Assembly (NCBI GenBank): GCA_023460855.1 | Contig: JAEWOS010000030.1 | Span: 1-16,346, forward strand | From: Bacteroidota bacterium | GTDB lineage: Bacteria; Bacteroidota; Bacteroidia; Flavobacteriales; Weeksellaceae | Direction of reading: 5' to 3' | Length of the DNA: 16,346 nucleotides | In this document: in pieces, positions 7,237 to 13,675 of the stretch | Layout of the letters: each line of letters starts with the position of its first letter | Numbering within the stretch: position 1 is the stretch's first letter | Position numbers and translations under genes: made by a program | The notes under the pieces: generated by a model | What the model saw: the letters and a program-made list of their open reading frames with translations, nothing else | Database searches by the model: none | What the model was told of the DNA's origin: nothing

Positions 7237-7944
7237 TTACAGATATCTGAGAAACGGTTTTATCTTTTCGATCTGGCGCAGGTAATTTTTCTGTGCAGAC
7301 AGTGAATAGAAGCATGAATACGAAACGAGCGCAATTGGCATCAATACCATCACAAACTCGAAGACCGATCCTTCAAAACGCAGCAGGCTCTGGATCTTAT
7401 CGGATTTTTCGATAAAATCTACGAAAATTGTAAACAGCGGTCCAAGAATCAGAAAGAAAATCATTACCGAATGCTGATGCAGCGTAAGAATATGATTTGG
7501 ATATTTTCTTGATATTTTGAAATCTGATACATGCCTGAAATAATTCACGGTCGTAAACAGCAGCAAAGCTGCAAGTATTCCGACAGTAAACAGGCCGAAA
7601 GATTTGGCCGGTAAAACGAACGCACTGATTAATAAAACAGCCACAGGAATCGAGCCCCACTTCAAGGAAACCCGCAAATTAGCATAATTGATCTCTTTCT
7701 TTATTTTCCGTACAAAATCTGAAGTGTCTTCCAGATTCATTTCACCTCTCCAGTATGGCATAAGTTCGCGGCGCCACGTTTCCTTAACCTGATCGAAAGC
7801 GGAATTGAAATCGCGGTTTTCATCTTTCATCAAATCAGAAATCTGTGAAATGAAATGATCCTGCACTTCCAGGAGAATATCGATCGGAAGCTTTTTGGTG
7901 AGCAGATACTTCCGGATTTCGGTTAACTCATTTTCTTTTATCAT
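7237..7944 (-). CDS. PadR-associated membrane protein with HAAS-like N-terminal domain (paralogue 2)
   Basis: A 235-residue protein. Residues about 1-62 form a soluble helical domain with the pattern EVQDHF..I...M....FNSAF...KETWRREL, followed by a linker and about four membrane helices (roughly 94-112, 114-131, 160-177 and 194-215). The N-terminal domain resembles the HAAS/permease-prefix type domains that often sit next to PadR regulators. It is a diverged paralogue of the upstream gene, which has the same domain order. Its ATG overlaps the upstream stop by 4 nt (ATGA), so the two are translationally coupled. Function is unknown; a membrane partner or sensor for the PadR regulator is the best contextual guess. 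Confidence 0.75.
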   Translation of the reverse strand: MIKENELTEIRKYLLTKKLPIDILLEVQDHFISQISDLMKDENRDFNSAFDQVKETWRRELMPYWRGEMNLEDTSDFVRKIKKEINYANLRVSLKWGSIPVAVLLISAFVLPAKSFGLFTVGILAALLLFTTVNYFRHVSDFKISRKYPNHILTLHQHSVMIFFLILGPLFTIFVDFIEKSDKIQSLLRFEGSVFEFVMVLMPIALVSYSCFYSLSAQKNYLRQIEKIKPFLRYL

Positions 7945-8555
7945 GACAGCAAGACATTTATTTTTTTCCGGTGAAGCGCAAGAAGCTGTATTTGTATCAC
8001 TGCTGCAAAAATCACGGTAATAGCCTGAATAGTTTCTGCATTTCCGTTGAAAATCTGGTCAGCAAGATAAGGTGCTAAAATTATCAGTAACACGCAAAAT
8101 GCTGATAATTTAATCATCAGCGGATGAAAACTCATTTTAATGTATTCAAAGAAGGATAATTTTCGGGAAAAGAGCATAATTAAAACTGCAATGACCAGGA
8201 TTCCCCACAGAAGAGCGGCAACGTACATGACTGCCGGCTCATAAATAAAAGCCAGAACAACGGCAGCAAGTGCAGCTGACCACGCAATTCGGGTAATCCT
8301 GGAAAATTTGTTTCCCAGTAAACCGGCCTCAATTTTTGTGATTTTCTTAAAAGACAGCGGATCTGCAGAAACCATCCGGAATTCCGGCTGCCACTTGATT
8401 TTAGTTTGAAGAAATGCTTCCTGAAAACACGCACCTTCATTCATTGCTATTTCAATATCGGTGAAAAAATGCTCCAGAATCTCTTTATACAACGGATATG
8501 ATAAATTTTTCTTTTTCAGAAAGCTAATCACCTGGTCTTTTTCGGCTAAGTTCAT
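7941..8555 (-). CDS. PadR-associated membrane protein with HAAS-like N-terminal domain (paralogue 1)
   Basis: A 204-residue protein with a soluble N-terminal helical domain (about 1-60; EILEHFFTDIEIAMNEG, then FQEAF...KIKW), a basic linker, and four membrane helices (about 88-104, 106-128, 146-166 and 172-193). The pattern E(I/V)xxHF, I, M, FxxAF, K, W is shared with the next gene at the same spacing, so the pair arose by duplication. It begins 4 nt after padR and ends overlapping its paralogue by 4 nt. No catalytic motif is visible. It probably works together with PadR at the membrane, but this is inferred from gene order. Confidence 0.75.
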   Translation of the reverse strand: MNLAEKDQVISFLKKKNLSYPLYKEILEHFFTDIEIAMNEGACFQEAFLQTKIKWQPEFRMVSADPLSFKKITKIEAGLLGNKFSRITRIAWSAALAAVVLAFIYEPAVMYVAALLWGILVIAVLIMLFSRKLSFFEYIKMSFHPLMIKLSAFCVLLIILAPYLADQIFNGNAETIQAITVIFAAVIQIQLLALHRKKINVLLS

Positions 8556-8559
8556 TTTT

Positions 8560-8883
8560 CTAAATATTAAAAATGGTATTCAGGTTAATAATATAGCTGC
8601 GCATCTGTTCTTCCTGTGCGACCTGCTGCTTTTTTCCCTTTTCTGTGAGCAGGTAATATTTGCGGTCACGTCCGTTCACATTGCGGATTTCCGACAAAAT
8701 AATTCCGTCGGCTTCAAGTTTATGAAGAATCGGATAGAGCGCTCCTTCTGTCATCTCCAGTTCGCCCTTTGTGAGTTCCTTTGCACGCTGCGTGAGCTGA
8801 TAGCCATACATCTTCACTTCCGAGGCAAGGAGTTTCAAAATGATGTTCTGAAGCGTTCCTTTGTACAGGGCATTTTTCTTCAT
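8560..8883 (-). CDS. PadR family transcriptional regulator
   Basis: A 107-residue winged-helix regulator of the small (subfamily 2) PadR type. The diagnostic core is complete: LLASEVKMYGYQLTQRAKEL, the recognition region LEMTEGALYPILHKLEADGI, and the wing NVNGRDRKYYLLTEKGKK. A short C-terminal helix (85-107) would form the dimer interface. It is the first gene of a three-gene operon with two HAAS-like membrane proteins, the classical neighbourhood for this type of PadR. The ATG at 8883 follows a consensus -7 element (TAGATTTG) at 8912-8905, and a perfect palindrome overlaps that promoter, which suggests autorepression. The ligand is unknown. Confidence 0.92.
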   Translation of the reverse strand: MKKNALYKGTLQNIILKLLASEVKMYGYQLTQRAKELTKGELEMTEGALYPILHKLEADGIILSEIRNVNGRDRKYYLLTEKGKKQQVAQEEQMRSYIINLNTIFNI

Positions 8884-8904
8884 ACCTAATTAACTTATGC
8901 ATTA

Positions 8905-8912
8905 CAAATCTA
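8905..8912 (-). promoter_or_regulatory. -7 element of the padR operon
   Basis: Read on the minus strand, 8912-8905 is TAGATTTG, an exact match to TAnnTTTG. It predicts transcription starting near 8900 and a leader of about 15-20 nt to the padR ATG. No clear -33 TTTG is seen, which may mean the upstream palindrome replaces normal promoter contacts. Confidence 0.5.
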
Positions 8913-8932
8913 TACATAATTTTCTTATGTAT
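8912..8932. promoter_or_regulatory. putative PadR operator (perfect palindrome)
   Basis: ATACATAA (8912-8919) and TTATGTAT (8925-8932) form a perfect 8-bp inverted repeat with a 5-nt spacer. It contains the ACAT/ATGT blocks typical of PadR sites and touches the first base of the -7 element, so binding would block polymerase. A related half-site CTTATGCAT lies at 8894-8902, exactly 30 bp from CTTATGTAT at 8924-8932. Binding is inferred. Confidence 0.55.
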
Positions 8933-8975
8933 GATCTTTTATTTAAAAAAAATCTGAAAGATATTCCTGTTAACC

Positions 8976-8983
8976 TATTTTTG
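8976..8983 (+). promoter_or_regulatory. -7 element directly before ruvC
   Basis: TATTTTTG matches TAnnTTTG exactly and ends 4 nt before the only usable ruvC start codon (GTG 8988). If active it would make a leaderless or nearly leaderless message. No convincing -33 element is visible. Confidence 0.35.
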
Positions 8984-8987
8984 TAAG

Positions 8988-9542
8988 GTGGAATCTGAAA
9001 AAATCATATTGGGTATTGATCCGGGAACAACCGTGATGGGCTTTGGAATTATTTCTATTAAGAAAAACAGGATGGAAATGATTTCAATCCACGAACTTAT
9101 CCTCAGGAAATATCCGAACCACGAAACAAAACTCAAATACATTTTCGATAAAACGCTGGCTTTAATCGATGAGTTTCATCCCGATGAAGTGGCGCTGGAA
9201 GCTCCGTTTTTCGGAAAAAATGTACAAAGTATGCTAAAACTGGGACGTGCACAGGGCGTTGCGATGGCAGCAAGCCTGTACAGGAACATTCCGATTACGG
9301 AATATTCACCAAAAAAGGTGAAAATGGCGATCACCGGAAACGGAAATGCAAGTAAAGAGCAGGTTGCCGGAATGTTGCAGAACCTGCTGAACTTAAAAGA
9401 ATTTCCCACCAAATATCTCGATGCATCGGACGGTTTGGCTGTTGCTGTCTGCCATCACTTCAATTCCGGCAATGCCCTTTCCGAAAAATCCTATTCAGGC
9501 TGGAGTGCTTTTCTGAAACAGAATCCGGACAGGATTAAATAA
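8988..9542 (+). CDS. ruvC: Holliday junction resolvase RuvC
   Basis: A 184-residue endonuclease that cuts four-way recombination intermediates, working with RuvAB. The four acidic metal ligands are present with normal spacing: D11 in GIDPGTT, E71 in VALEAPF, D145 and D148 in LDASDGLAVAVCHH. The stretch NVQSMLKLGRAQGVA is a strong family signature. The start is GTG at 8988: the upstream frame has a TGA at 8955 and no other ATG, GTG or TTG between, and the next ATG would remove the D11 motif. It is divergent from padR and converges on the secreted-protein operon, with a shared terminator after it. Confidence 0.96.
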   Translation: MESEKIILGIDPGTTVMGFGIISIKKNRMEMISIHELILRKYPNHETKLKYIFDKTLALIDEFHPDEVALEAPFFGKNVQSMLKLGRAQGVAMAASLYRNIPITEYSPKKVKMAITGNGNASKEQVAGMLQNLLNLKEFPTKYLDASDGLAVAVCHHFNSGNALSEKSYSGWSAFLKQNPDRIK

Positions 9543-9557
9543 CACCTGACCTTTTTC

Positions 9558-9587
9558 AAAAAAACCAAAGCAAAAAATTCGCTTTGG
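9558..9587. terminator. shared terminator between ruvC and the secreted-protein operon
   Basis: CCAAAGC (9565-9571) pairs with GCTTTGG (9581-9587) across a 9-nt loop. On the minus strand the hairpin is followed by seven T (complement of the A-run 9558-9564), a good intrinsic terminator for the 9622-12319 operon. On the plus strand only a weak CTTAATCATTT follows, so it is less good for ruvC. Confidence 0.8.
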
Positions 9588-9621
9588 CTTAATCATTTAA
9601 AAAAAATTCCGAGAAATAATA

Positions 9622-10560
9622 CTATGGAACGTTGTGCCTTTCAATGGTAAGGACATTCATATACGAACGGGCGGTTCCGGTATTAAGATTATTACACGGT
9701 GTGGTTGTACCACTTCGAGTTCCTGCGTCATCACCAAAAACGAGACGATTGTAGTTACTAGAAGGTCGTGGTAAAGGTCGAACTGCAACTTTCACATTAT
9801 AGGTTTGCCCTGCATTTTTGGTAAGAATTGTAGGATTATCGAGCAATACTGCTCTGATGTTGTACTTTTGAAAAGTGCAGGCACCTGCTAAACTGTTGTT
9901 GAAAAATTTCTGAGCATGAACAAGTTTATCATCCACAAATACGCCTACGGCATAGCTAAAATCGCCGCCGGAAACATTGTTGTTAATTCCTGCGATACCT
10001 TCCACATCAATAACCATTCTTTGTTCTGCATCAGCAGCATTGAATTCGAATGCCGGCTTATTCACAGAATTGTCTGAGTCTATCAACACTTTCCAGTTTG
10101 TTGCTCCTGTTGTATTGAGTGTCTCTCCAAAAGCAAGTGAAACTGCACTGGACGGAAAATTTTCGAATGTTACTGCGCTGGAATTTTGACCAATGAAATT
10201 CCTCACTTTATCAAGATCCAGTACCACATTTTGTTTATTGTACGTAAAAAGCCATTTTGTTCCATCCCATAAAGAAAGTGCGGGCCTCGTTGTAGGGATG
10301 TTAGGATTTACGCTGTAATAGCTTGTATTGAGAACCATAGCTCCGTTTGTTACAGGAGCTGTTGCCGAAAGCTGATCTGTACTGTTCTGCAGTTCTACCA
10401 AAGGCAGCATTACTCCCTTATTATTACTTCTGATCTCGAGCATTGCAGATTCATGCGGCGTCACAGATGTGCCCGGACTTAACGGATATTCTGTAATGAG
10501 GAGTTGAGCGCTTACCAGATTTCCGAAAAAAATTATTATTGCTAAATAAAGTGTTCTCAT
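9622..10560 (-). CDS. secreted protein of an undescribed three-member paralogous family (member A)
   Basis: A 312-residue exported protein whose family I do not recognise by name. A signal peptide (about 1-18, ending LVSA before Gln19) is followed by a head region with ESAMLEIRSNNKGVMLPLVEL (about 37-57) and SLWDGTKWLF (about 96-105), a pattern common at the start of flavobacterial surface proteins. A variable centre precedes a beta-rich C-terminal region with FSYAVGVFVDDKLVHAQKF (about 201-219) and two cysteines, C228 and C289 (PCNNLN), possibly a disulfide. It is the last and most diverged of three tandem paralogues and starts 2 nt after member B. Similar layout but low identity suggests old duplications. 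Confidence 0.8.
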   Translation of the reverse strand: MRTLYLAIIIFFGNLVSAQLLITEYPLSPGTSVTPHESAMLEIRSNNKGVMLPLVELQNSTDQLSATAPVTNGAMVLNTSYYSVNPNIPTTRPALSLWDGTKWLFTYNKQNVVLDLDKVRNFIGQNSSAVTFENFPSSAVSLAFGETLNTTGATNWKVLIDSDNSVNKPAFEFNAADAEQRMVIDVEGIAGINNNVSGGDFSYAVGVFVDDKLVHAQKFFNNSLAGACTFQKYNIRAVLLDNPTILTKNAGQTYNVKVAVRPLPRPSSNYNRLVFGDDAGTRSGTTTPCNNLNTGTARSYMNVLTIERHNVP

Positions 10561-10562
10561 AA

Positions 10563-11456
10563 TTAAAGTGTTTGATTAAGATAAACGGTAGCACGCGTTT
10601 CAGATTCGAAGGCATTGATATTATTACATCCTGAAGCAGCGGAGCCACCACCCAAACCTATTGTAAAATTGGCATTATTGGGATAAGAATTGCTGTCGTT
10701 ATCTGTTCTGATCCTCCTTACGATTACTCCATAAGTAACATTATGGTCGCCCACCGGTAAATTTGGAATTACTGAATCAATGTAGAAGTTGGAGTATCCA
10801 CAGATGTTACTGAATGTTTTGGTATCCACTTTTGCATACTTCAGCAAGCCGTTAACAAAGATTCCGTACACAAATTCGATTGAATGATTCAACGAAGAGT
10901 CATCCCGTACTATCCATGTTCCGGTAAGGTTCACCTCAACAAAATTAACAGGCTGATCTACTTTTACAGGTACGGTTAAATTGCCTGTATTTGCAGAATT
11001 TTTAAGCATCGTCCAGCCGGTAGTGCCGGAATTCAGCGTATATGGAGAAACGGTTCCTGGTAAAGTTGAACTTCCTCCGGTAAACACGTTCATCCCCGTC
11101 TGAGAACTTGCTGTATAATACCTCGTAAGATTCCGGAATACATTTATATTAGCCTGGCTTACCAGAAATTTCCACTCTGCATCTTCCGCATCCCAGTAAT
11201 AAATACCTTTTCCACCTGTTATTGCGGGATTTGTGTTATAGATAATAAGACTTTCCTCAGGATTTCCACCATTAATTGAAACCACATCATTCCGGCTTGT
11301 CAGGTTCACCTGTGGCAGAATCACGGTTTTATGATCTCCGTTGGTTTTAATATCCAGCATGGCCGAACTTACCGGATTTGCAGTATTGATACCAACCGAT
11401 TGCGCCGGAAAAAGCAGAAAGCACAAAAGCCCTCCGGTTAATAGTATTTTTTTCAT
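10563..11456 (-). CDS. secreted protein of an undescribed three-member paralogous family (member B)
   Basis: A 297-residue exported protein. The signal peptide (about 1-18, FPA) is followed by VGINTANPVSSAMLDI (21-36), VILPQVNLTSRNDV (45-58) and GIYYWDAEDAEWKFL (84-98): the same N-terminal head as in members A and C. The C-terminal half holds HSIEFVYGIFVNGLLKYAKV (191-210), C219, NLPVGDHNVTYGVIVRR (232-248) and GSAASGCNNIN (271-281, C277). The two cysteines are conserved in all three paralogues at nearly the same positions. It lies 11 nt downstream of member C and 2 nt upstream of member A, so it is inside one operon. Function is unknown; the head resembles VGI/LDV-type starts of flavobacterial surface and tail-fibre-like proteins. 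Confidence 0.82.
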   Translation of the reverse strand: MKKILLTGGLLCFLLFPAQSVGINTANPVSSAMLDIKTNGDHKTVILPQVNLTSRNDVVSINGGNPEESLIIYNTNPAITGGKGIYYWDAEDAEWKFLVSQANINVFRNLTRYYTASSQTGMNVFTGGSSTLPGTVSPYTLNSGTTGWTMLKNSANTGNLTVPVKVDQPVNFVEVNLTGTWIVRDDSSLNHSIEFVYGIFVNGLLKYAKVDTKTFSNICGYSNFYIDSVIPNLPVGDHNVTYGVIVRRIRTDNDSNSYPNNANFTIGLGGGSAASGCNNINAFESETRATVYLNQTL

Positions 11457-11467
11457 AGTTGTAGTTT

Positions 11468-12319
11468 TTAGAATTGTTGAGACCGAACCGAAAGATTACC
11501 CTTTGCCATATCGTCATTGATATTGCTGCATCCCGAAGCGCTCCCCACCCAGGTTAAAGTTGAAGCATTGCCGGAATTATTACTTCGTGTTCTCACATAA
11601 ATCGAAAAAGTATGCGCTCCAGGCGGTAAATTTGCAAAATTGGCCTTTATATCCCATGATTGCCCAAGGCATGTCATTCCGCTCCTTCCTGTAGCCACAA
11701 ACGTACGTACGCTGTACAGATGATTGTCTACAAATAAACCGATTGCATAGCTGTGCGTCTGGTCAACACCATCGACAGTATTATTATTGAGCTGCAGCAT
11801 TCCGCTGGCTGTAACCGTGAGATTATTCTCTGCAGAATAGATGTTCAGATTTCTGCTCATTCCCGGCAGCGCTAACCATGGACTGGTCGGCGCTTCACCG
11901 GTTCCAAGACCTGTGGTATAGCCTTGCGCAACGCCAAGACCTGAATTTTGAGTGGCACCGGTCGTACTTGTTGCAGTTTCATTCTTCGCGGGAACTATCA
12001 GCTAAAGAACCGCCGTTTTGTCGTATGCCCGCTCCCACATGGTTCCGTTCCAGAGGTAAAAACCTTTCGTAATTGTCGCATTATTAGTAGTATTATACAC
12101 CGCGAGCAAAGGCGTGGGATTCGCAATAGTGGTGTTGTCTGTTTCAGATGTTAGTGCAACCCTCGGAATAAGCACGCCGCGAGAATTAGTCTCGGATGGA
12201 AGGCTCGGTGCTATGGAAAGTATTTCAGAACTTTGAATTTGGGTGGTTCCTACACCTATCTGTGCAGAAACGCACATTCCTGCAGCTGCGCAGAGCGCGG
12301 TCAAAAGATTTCTCATCAT
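11468..12319 (-). pseudogene. secreted family member C interrupted by one in-frame amber codon
   Basis: Reading from the ATG at 12319, a signal peptide (about 1-19, CVSA) is followed by IGVGTTQIQSSEILSI, VLIPRVALTSETDNTT and GFYLWNGTMWERAY, matching members A and B. Codon 106 is TAG (12004-12002). The same frame then continues without any other stop for another 177 codons: LIVPAKNETATS, HSYAIGLFVDNHLYSV, C217, NLPPGAHTFSIYVRTR and GSASGCSNIN (C264). The restored product would be about 283 residues, close to the 297 and 312 of its paralogues, with both conserved cysteines in register. There is no frameshift. It is either a recent nonsense allele (for instance CAG to TAG), a readthrough case, or a base-call error. 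An internal ATG at 11860 would give only the unsecreted C-terminal part. Confidence 0.8.
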
Positions 12320-12340
12320 TCAATGGTTTTTAATTTAGTT

Positions 12341-12371
12341 CAAAATTATACAGAAAATTTCTGTTAACAAA
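12341..12371 (-). promoter_or_regulatory. consensus Bacteroidota promoter of the secreted-protein operon
   Basis: On the minus strand TTTG (12371-12368) and TAATTTTG (12348-12341) are separated by exactly 19 nt. Both elements match the Bacteroidota consensus in full. The -7 element ends 21 nt before the member C ATG. This is the best promoter in the window. Confidence 0.7.
12350..12364. promoter_or_regulatory. palindrome inside the promoter spacer
   Basis: ACAGAAA, one A, TTTCTGT is a perfect 15-bp palindrome. It lies wholly between the -33 and -7 elements of the secreted-protein operon promoter, where a bound repressor would exclude RNA polymerase. No matching regulator gene is adjacent. 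Confidence 0.45.
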
Positions 12372-12390
12372 TACCACATTTTAGGTATTT
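12369..12390. promoter_or_regulatory. inverted repeat upstream of the -33 element
   Basis: AAATACC (12369-12375) and GGTATTT (12384-12390) form a perfect 7-bp inverted repeat with an 8-nt spacer. Its left arm overlaps the -33 element of the minus-strand promoter. It may be a second operator or a hairpin; nothing in the sequence decides which. Confidence 0.3.
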
Positions 12391-12482
12391 TATGTAAATT
12401 ATTATACACATGTTTATATTACTGAAAATTTTAACCGCTTATACTGTTAAACCAATAAACCTTTTAACGATATTGCAAAACC

Positions 12483-12520
12483 TACTACTGTTTGTAACAA
12501 ACAAGTTAATCGTACTACTG
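12483..12520. promoter_or_regulatory. palindrome with 30-bp-spaced direct repeats before the DUF4407 gene
   Basis: TGTTTGT, one A, ACAAACA (12489-12503) is a perfect 15-bp palindrome. TACTACTG occurs at 12483-12490 and again at 12513-12520, exactly 30 bp apart. TTTG at 12491-12494 followed after 18 nt by TACTACTG could also be a weak promoter (two mismatches in the -7 element) for the gene at 12552. Confidence 0.35.
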
Positions 12521-12551
12521 ATCAGGTAATACAAATCACATCAAACAGATA

Positions 12552-13643
12552 ATGAATACCAACATTCATAGGCCGATTCATGCCGGCCGTCCTGTAAACC
12601 CGCTGCAGAAATTTCTAATGATCTGTTCCGGAGCGAATCTGCATATTCTTCGAAAAAGCCCTTCGGAATGGAATAAATTCGCAGGTATTGGAGGTATTGT
12701 TCTGTTCACAGCGGTTTTCGAAACGCTGTCCGCCGGATATGCCATGTACACGATCTTCGAAGATTACTGGATCTCTGCGGGATTTGCCATTTTGTGGGGT
12801 CTGATGATTTTCAACCTGGACCGGTATATCGTTTCATCGATCAAAAAAACGGGAAGCTGGTGGAACCAAATCCTCATGTCCATCCCCAGATTAATTCTGG
12901 CCGCTTTCCTGGGAATCATCATTTCCAAACCGCTGGAACTCAAAATTTTCGAAAAAGAGGTTAACAAACAGCTCAACACCATTATTCAGCGAAACAAGAC
13001 ACAACTGCAAAAGGAAATGCAGGGCAGAATTCTACAGCAGAGCAGTCCGTTTGAAAGCGAAAAACAGCAGATCGACTCAAAACTGGCAGACTATCAGAAA
13101 GCGTACGACTCCGCAGCGGTGGAACTGGAAAAGGAAATTCTGGGTAAACAAAGCGGACTTACCTCAGGAAAAGTAGGTTTTGGAACAAACGCCAAACGAA
13201 AAGCTGAACTGAAGGAACAACGCAGACAGGATCTCGAAAATTACCGACAGCAAATGCAGCCGCGCTTACAATATCTGGATAACGAAATTTCAAAAGTGTA
13301 CAACAGTATTGAAACCGAACGAAATAAAACCGAAACCATCGAAGACCGCTTCAACGGTTTTGCAGCACGGCTTCAGGCTCTGGACGAACTCGGAAAAAAC
13401 ACACCGATAATGGCTACCGCTGCAATGTTTATAATGGGACTGTTTATCTGTCTGGAGATTTCACCGGTGCTCATAAAACTGATATCCAGCGTTGGTCCTT
13501 ATGACTATCTGCTTGAAAAAACTGAAACTGACTTCCGGCTCTATGCTGAAGAGAAAATGAAGAAAGGAAGTCTTGCATCTGATTTCCGGATCGAAAACTT
13601 TGAAAAGAATTTAAAAAAAGAAAGTACAGATTTCCCGAAATAG
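12552..13643 (+). CDS. DUF4407 membrane protein with long periplasmic or cytosolic coiled coil
   Basis: A 363-residue protein of the DUF4407 family, recognised from NLDRYIVSSIKK (88-99), the IPRLILAAFLGIIISKPLEL block (111-130) and the following FEKEV. Three membrane helices lie at about 44-66, 72-89 and 107-126. A long charged segment rich in Gln, Glu, Lys and Arg (about 130-285) is very likely a coiled coil, and a fourth helix lies at about 287-309 (MATAAMFIMGLFICLEISPV), followed by a charged tail. The function of DUF4407 proteins is not established. The TPR gene follows after 32 nt on the same strand, so the two may act together. The long coiled coil held between membrane helices suggests an envelope scaffold or sensor, which is inference. 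Confidence 0.88.
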   Translation: MNTNIHRPIHAGRPVNPLQKFLMICSGANLHILRKSPSEWNKFAGIGGIVLFTAVFETLSAGYAMYTIFEDYWISAGFAILWGLMIFNLDRYIVSSIKKTGSWWNQILMSIPRLILAAFLGIIISKPLELKIFEKEVNKQLNTIIQRNKTQLQKEMQGRILQQSSPFESEKQQIDSKLADYQKAYDSAAVELEKEILGKQSGLTSGKVGFGTNAKRKAELKEQRRQDLENYRQQMQPRLQYLDNEISKVYNSIETERNKTETIEDRFNGFAARLQALDELGKNTPIMATAAMFIMGLFICLEISPVLIKLISSVGPYDYLLEKTETDFRLYAEEKMKKGSLASDFRIENFEKNLKKESTDFPK

Positions 13644-13675
13644 CTGTAAATTGGTTTCCTGAGTGAATTAATCAG

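Noticed and set aside
8461..8889. 142-residue plus-strand ORF
   Set aside because: It is antisense to padR and the following membrane gene, whose families and tight operon spacing are clear.
11468..11860. Independent 130-residue gene starting at the ATG at 11860
   Set aside because: It has no signal peptide, its upstream frame is open back to the TAG at 12002, and it aligns with the C-terminal halves of the paralogues, so it is the rear part of one interrupted gene.
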